DNA of 18,010 nucleotides from NCBI GenBank assembly GCA_934444765.1, contig CAKSDC010000024.1, forward strand, positions 1-18,010, in the 5' to 3' direction. Position 1 is the first letter of the stretch. Each line of letters starts with the position of its first letter. Shown in pieces: positions 15,649 to 18,010 of the stretch. The DNA comes from an uncultured Oscillospiraceae bacterium. GTDB lineage: Bacteria > Bacillota > Clostridia > Oscillospirales > Ruminococcaceae. The notes under the pieces were generated by a model. It was not told the DNA's origin. It worked only from the letters and a program-made list of their open reading frames with translations, and made no database searches. Made by a program: the position numbers and the translations under genes.

Positions 15649-15699
15649 AATGAAATTCAACTCCCTAAAAATAGTATTTTTAAATAATAATAGAATACA

Positions 15700-16521
15700 C
15701 TAACCGTATATGTTAGCACCGCTAAAAATTTCTATCATTTCACGCCTTAGCCTATTAGATATATCCAAACGTTCTTTAGGAGGAATTTCGTATATATCGG
15801 TATTAAACAGATAGTTTTGTAGTGGTTGCTCTTTAATTAGCATCTTAGTATGAAATATGTTGGATTGGTATACGTTGACATCTATAGCGTCGTACCTATC
15901 TAAAGTACTTTCGTTAATGTAGTTCTGTATAGAAGTAATATCATGGTCTATAAAAAACTTTTTGCCATGAACGTCTCTCGTAAAGCCTCTAACACGATAG
16001 TCAATAGTAATAATATCAGAGTCGAAACTCCCTATAAGATAGTCAAGGGTATTTAGTGGAGAGATTTCCCCACAAGTAGAAACGTCTATATCCACTCTAA
16101 AAGTAGATATTGCATTGTCTGGGTGAGACTCTGGAAAAGTATGGACTGTAACGTGGCTTTTGTCCAAATGGGCGTGTACAGTTTCATGGGTAGGAGTTTT
16201 TAAAAAGTTCCTACCTTGATTACACGATATGTCTATATCGTTGGGTGAAATATTACCCTCAGCTATAAGGATATTTACCGACGCTCCCTGTGGTTCATAG
16301 TCTTGTTTGGAAATGTTCAATACAGTAGCTCCAATAATATCGGTAACATCGCAAAGAATTTTAGTCAAACGTTCGGAGTTATACTGTTCATCGATATAGC
16401 ACAGATAGTCTTTACGTTCACGTTCGCTCTTAGCGTAGCATACGTCGTATATATTAAAACTAAGAGTCTTAGTCAAGTTATTAAATCCATATAGTGTGAG
16501 CTTGTTTTCCAACTCCAACAT
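15700..16521 (-). CDS. speD: S-adenosylmethionine decarboxylase proenzyme
   Basis: Makes decarboxylated AdoMet, the aminopropyl donor for SpeE. At 273 residues it is the longer, E. coli-like class, not the 120-130-residue Bacillus class. The self-cleavage site is visible as LDKSHVTVHTFPESHP: cleavage between Lys121 and Ser122 would turn Ser122 into the pyruvoyl cofactor, giving beta (about 121) and alpha (about 152) chains. Other conserved stretches are TPTHETVHAHLDKSH and DYRVRGFTRDVHGKKFFIDH. The ATG at 16519-16521 is preferred, with AAAGG 5 nt upstream; a GTG directly before it is too close to the site. It is the first gene of the cluster, after a sigma-A promoter (16641-16669) and a leader of about 113 nt. 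Confidence 0.92.
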   Translation of the reverse strand: MLELENKLTLYGFNNLTKTLSFNIYDVCYAKSERERKDYLCYIDEQYNSERLTKILCDVTDIIGATVLNISKQDYEPQGASVNILIAEGNISPNDIDISCNQGRNFLKTPTHETVHAHLDKSHVTVHTFPESHPDNAISTFRVDIDVSTCGEISPLNTLDYLIGSFDSDIITIDYRVRGFTRDVHGKKFFIDHDITSIQNYINESTLDRYDAIDVNVYQSNIFHTKMLIKEQPLQNYLFNTDIYEIPPKERLDISNRLRREMIEIFSGANIYG

Positions 16522-16559
16522 CACTACCTTTACATAAATATATTTAAGGCTATTATATC

Positions 16560-16619
16560 ATATTCTATAAGAAAATTGTTAATATTCTATGAATAGGTCA
16601 TCTATTCAGCGTACCACAT
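16560..16619 (-). promoter_or_regulatory. speD leader: direct repeats, hairpin and a five-codon open frame
   Basis: Within the untranslated leader, ATAGAATAT (minus strand) occurs twice, at 16560-16568 and 16582-16590, with starts 22 nt apart. A 7-bp hairpin is formed by TGAATAG (16590-16596) and CTATTCA (16602-16608). A tiny frame ATG-TGG-TAC-GCT-GAA-TAG (complement of 16602-16619) has an AAGG about 10 nt before it and ends in that hairpin. These may be operator sites or leader control, or chance in A/T-rich DNA. Confidence 0.3.
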
Positions 16620-16640
16620 ATATTATAGACCTTAATAGAT

Positions 16641-16669
16641 ATTATAACACAAAAAGACTACGTATTCAA
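16641..16669 (-). promoter_or_regulatory. Sigma-A promoter of the polyamine cluster
   Basis: On the minus strand TTGAAT (complement of 16664-16669), a 17-nt spacer and TATAAT (complement of 16641-16646). The -10 is perfect and the -35 matches four of six positions. Transcription would start near 16634. I see no other good promoter before the end of the cluster. The rest of the gap 16525-16803 holds the speD leader and the terminator of the next gene. Confidence 0.8.
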
Positions 16670-16746
16670 TAAGAATACATAGTTTTAACATAATTTTTAA
16701 GATAGACTTTAATAGTTCGGCTTACTATAAATATAATCCTCATAGC

Positions 16747-16782
16747 AAAAGTTTAAACGGGAATAGAGAGTATCTATTCCCG
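16747..16782 (-). terminator. Intrinsic terminator of the PASTA protein gene
   Basis: CGGGAATAG (16758-16766) pairs perfectly with CTATTCCCG (16774-16782), plus one further A-T pair, around a 5-nt loop. On the minus strand it is followed by TTTAAACTTTT, a T-rich tail. It begins 22 nt after the stop codon of the minus-strand gene ending at 16804, which it insulates from speD. Confidence 0.8.
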
Positions 16783-16803
16783 AATATTAATATACGTTAA
16801 GTA

Positions 16804-18010
16804 CTACATATCTTTAGAAGTCTTTCTTCTTGAACGGTATAGCACCCTTGCTTCCACTTCGTTTAGTTCGTCTTGAACAGGGGCTTCTGCTACCCAGTCC
16901 GACCAATCCGACCAGTCGGTAAAGTATTCCCTCTTGTAAGTGTAGATAGTTTCTATAGCCTTTCTGCTATGGTATAAGAACCATTCGGTACTTAAAGAAC
17001 CGTACTTCATAGCGTAGCGTCTACCGTCTACTATGTAAGAGGTCATCTTGATATTGCAGTCTATGTCGTCACCTGCAGGGGTAACTCTTTCGATATCGTT
17101 AGTAGGGAACCAGTCTATAGTATCAGGTTTGATATCTTGGAATAGTACCACTTCGTTATACTCCCAATCTTCTGGCTTAGTGTTAGGATTGAATATTAGA
17201 GCGGTCTGTTTGGTACTGTAGCAAGTATCTATACCCTGTTGACTGCCTATGTAAGAGTATCCGCAATACTTAAAGCCTATTAGGTTAGTACTGATATCGT
17301 TAGTTTCGGAAGTCGGTCTGTCTTCGGTAGTATAGTAGCCTTCGTCTTCCCAATCGGAGTAGACCGTCTTTTGGTCTATGCAAGTATACCCAGGTAGGTT
17401 ACGTTCAGTACTGTCATGAGTTTCAATCTCTCTGTTTCTCGTACGGAAACGGAACTCTTTCTTCTGTTCTATAACGTACATAGAGTTGTCCATAACCTTG
17501 GTAGTAGACCATTCCGACCAAGTGCCGACGCTAACTACTAATTGGATAGTAGTACCCTTTACGACTTCAGTACCAGTACGTACGCTTTGACTGATAACAC
17601 ACTCTGGCTTGACTATGTTAGAGTTGTCGGTATTGATTGCTACCTTTAGACCTAACTTTTCGAGTTCTGTGCTTGCCAACTCTTGATTTCTACCGGTAAC
17701 GTCTGGAACTTTGATTAACTGTATAGGTTCTTCACTTTGGTTTGGCTTTGGAACGTATGCAGGCTTTGGAACGCCTTGATTACTCTTAACCGACTGTGGT
17801 TGTGCTACTTTAGGAGTAGGAACTTCTTGCATATCGGTTACTACTGGCTTGAACTGTTGCTGAGGCTGTATTGGAACGTTAGGTCTTGCCTGTCTTGGTG
17901 GTACTGGTGGAACGATAGGTTGAACCTTTGGATTTGGAGTATCCTTTACAGGTTCTGTAACTGGCTTGAACTGTTGCTGTGGCTGTATTGGAACGTTAGG
18001 TCTTGCCTGT
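16804..18010 (-). CDS. PASTA-domain protein with Pro/Gln-rich repeats and WSxWS-type motifs, 3' part (5' end outside window)
   Basis: The frame is open from the right edge to TAG at 16804-16806, so the ATG at 17832 is internal and at least 402 codons are visible. In order: a Pro/Gln/Val-rich linker (about 17720-18010) with a 117-bp repeat, one PASTA domain (about 17521-17715, KVPDVTGRN...ELEKLGLKV...GTTIQLVVSVG), then a C-terminal region of about 240 residues with tryptophan motifs: GTWSEWSTTKV, YSDWEDEG and TDWSDWSDW (about 16897-16920), alternating with basic aromatic stretches (KEFRFRTRNRE, VEARVLYRSRRK). PASTA domains bind peptidoglycan fragments in Ser/Thr kinases and PBPs, so an envelope location is likely, but no membrane segment is visible here; it would lie upstream. 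It may be a kinase-like or zinc-ribbon anchored surface protein. Function unknown. Confidence 0.75.
   Translation of the reverse strand, partial: QARPNVPIQPQQQFKPVTEPVKDTPNPKVQPIVPPVPPRQARPNVPIQPQQQFKPVVTDMQEVPTPKVAQPQSVKSNQGVPKPAYVPKPNQSEEPIQLIKVPDVTGRNQELASTELEKLGLKVAINTDNSNIVKPECVISQSVRTGTEVVKGTTIQLVVSVGTWSEWSTTKVMDNSMYVIEQKKEFRFRTRNREIETHDSTERNLPGYTCIDQKTVYSDWEDEGYYTTEDRPTSETNDISTNLIGFKYCGYSYIGSQQGIDTCYSTKQTALIFNPNTKPEDWEYNEVVLFQDIKPDTIDWFPTNDIERVTPAGDDIDCNIKMTSYIVDGRRYAMKYGSLSTEWFLYHSRKAIETIYTYKREYFTDWSDWSDWVAEAPVQDELNEVEARVLYRSRRKTSKDM
17842..18009 (-). repeat. 117-bp period repeat coding a Pro/Gln-rich linker
   Basis: The 51-nt core coding QARPNVPIQPQQQFKPV occurs at 17959-18009 and 17842-17892, 117 nt (39 codons) apart, with only two base differences, both silent. 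The intervening TPNPKVQP is echoed after the second core as TPTPKVAQP. More copies may lie beyond the right edge. Confidence 0.9.

Overview
The window is chromosomal DNA of a low-G+C Gram-positive bacterium, most likely a member of the Clostridia. The signs are the housekeeping order DUF951 - prfA - Sua5/TsaC - coaE - M18 aminopeptidase, consensus sigma-A promoters, strong AGGAGG-type ribosome sites, TTG starts, and a Bacillus-type (aminotransferase-fold) arginine decarboxylase. I see no phage, plasmid, rRNA, tRNA or CRISPR array. Genus cannot be named from the sequence alone.

Layout. (1) 1-545, plus strand: the 3' end of a very basic protein built of 19-residue repeats, followed by an AT-hook and a small C-terminal domain. 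(2) 605-5033, minus strand: an operon of DUF951, release factor 1, threonylcarbamoyl-AMP synthase, dephospho-CoA kinase and an M18 aminopeptidase. It starts at a consensus promoter (5073-5101) and ends at a terminator (544-579). (3) 5268-8231, plus strand: secA, read from its own perfect TTGACA-17-TATAAT promoter, divergent from the operon and ending at a shared hairpin. (4) 8318-16521, minus strand: a polyamine gene cluster. In transcription order it holds speD, an arginine decarboxylase (speA), a 246-nt non-coding structured insert, speE, speB, a small lipoprotein, carboxynorspermidine/carboxyspermidine dehydrogenase (CASDH), an internal terminator, nspC, and a PflX-like radical SAM protein. 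(5) 16804-18010, minus strand: the 3' part of a Pro/Gln-rich protein with a PASTA domain and WSxWS-type motifs, cut by the window edge.

How the genes fit together. SpeA and SpeB would turn arginine into putrescine through agmatine. SpeD and SpeE supply and transfer an aminopropyl group. CASDH and NspC make spermidine or norspermidine from a diamine and aspartate semialdehyde. Two chemically distinct routes to triamines therefore sit in one cluster, which suggests either redundancy or two different end products (for example spermidine by one route and aminopropylagmatine or a tetraamine by the other).

The most unexpected signals outside the genes are: a structured insert between speA and speE with two mutually exclusive helices and possible IS200/IS605-end character; and the apparent complete absence of the palindromes GATC and CTAG from all 18 kb (read by eye), although GATATC, GTAC and other palindromes are present.
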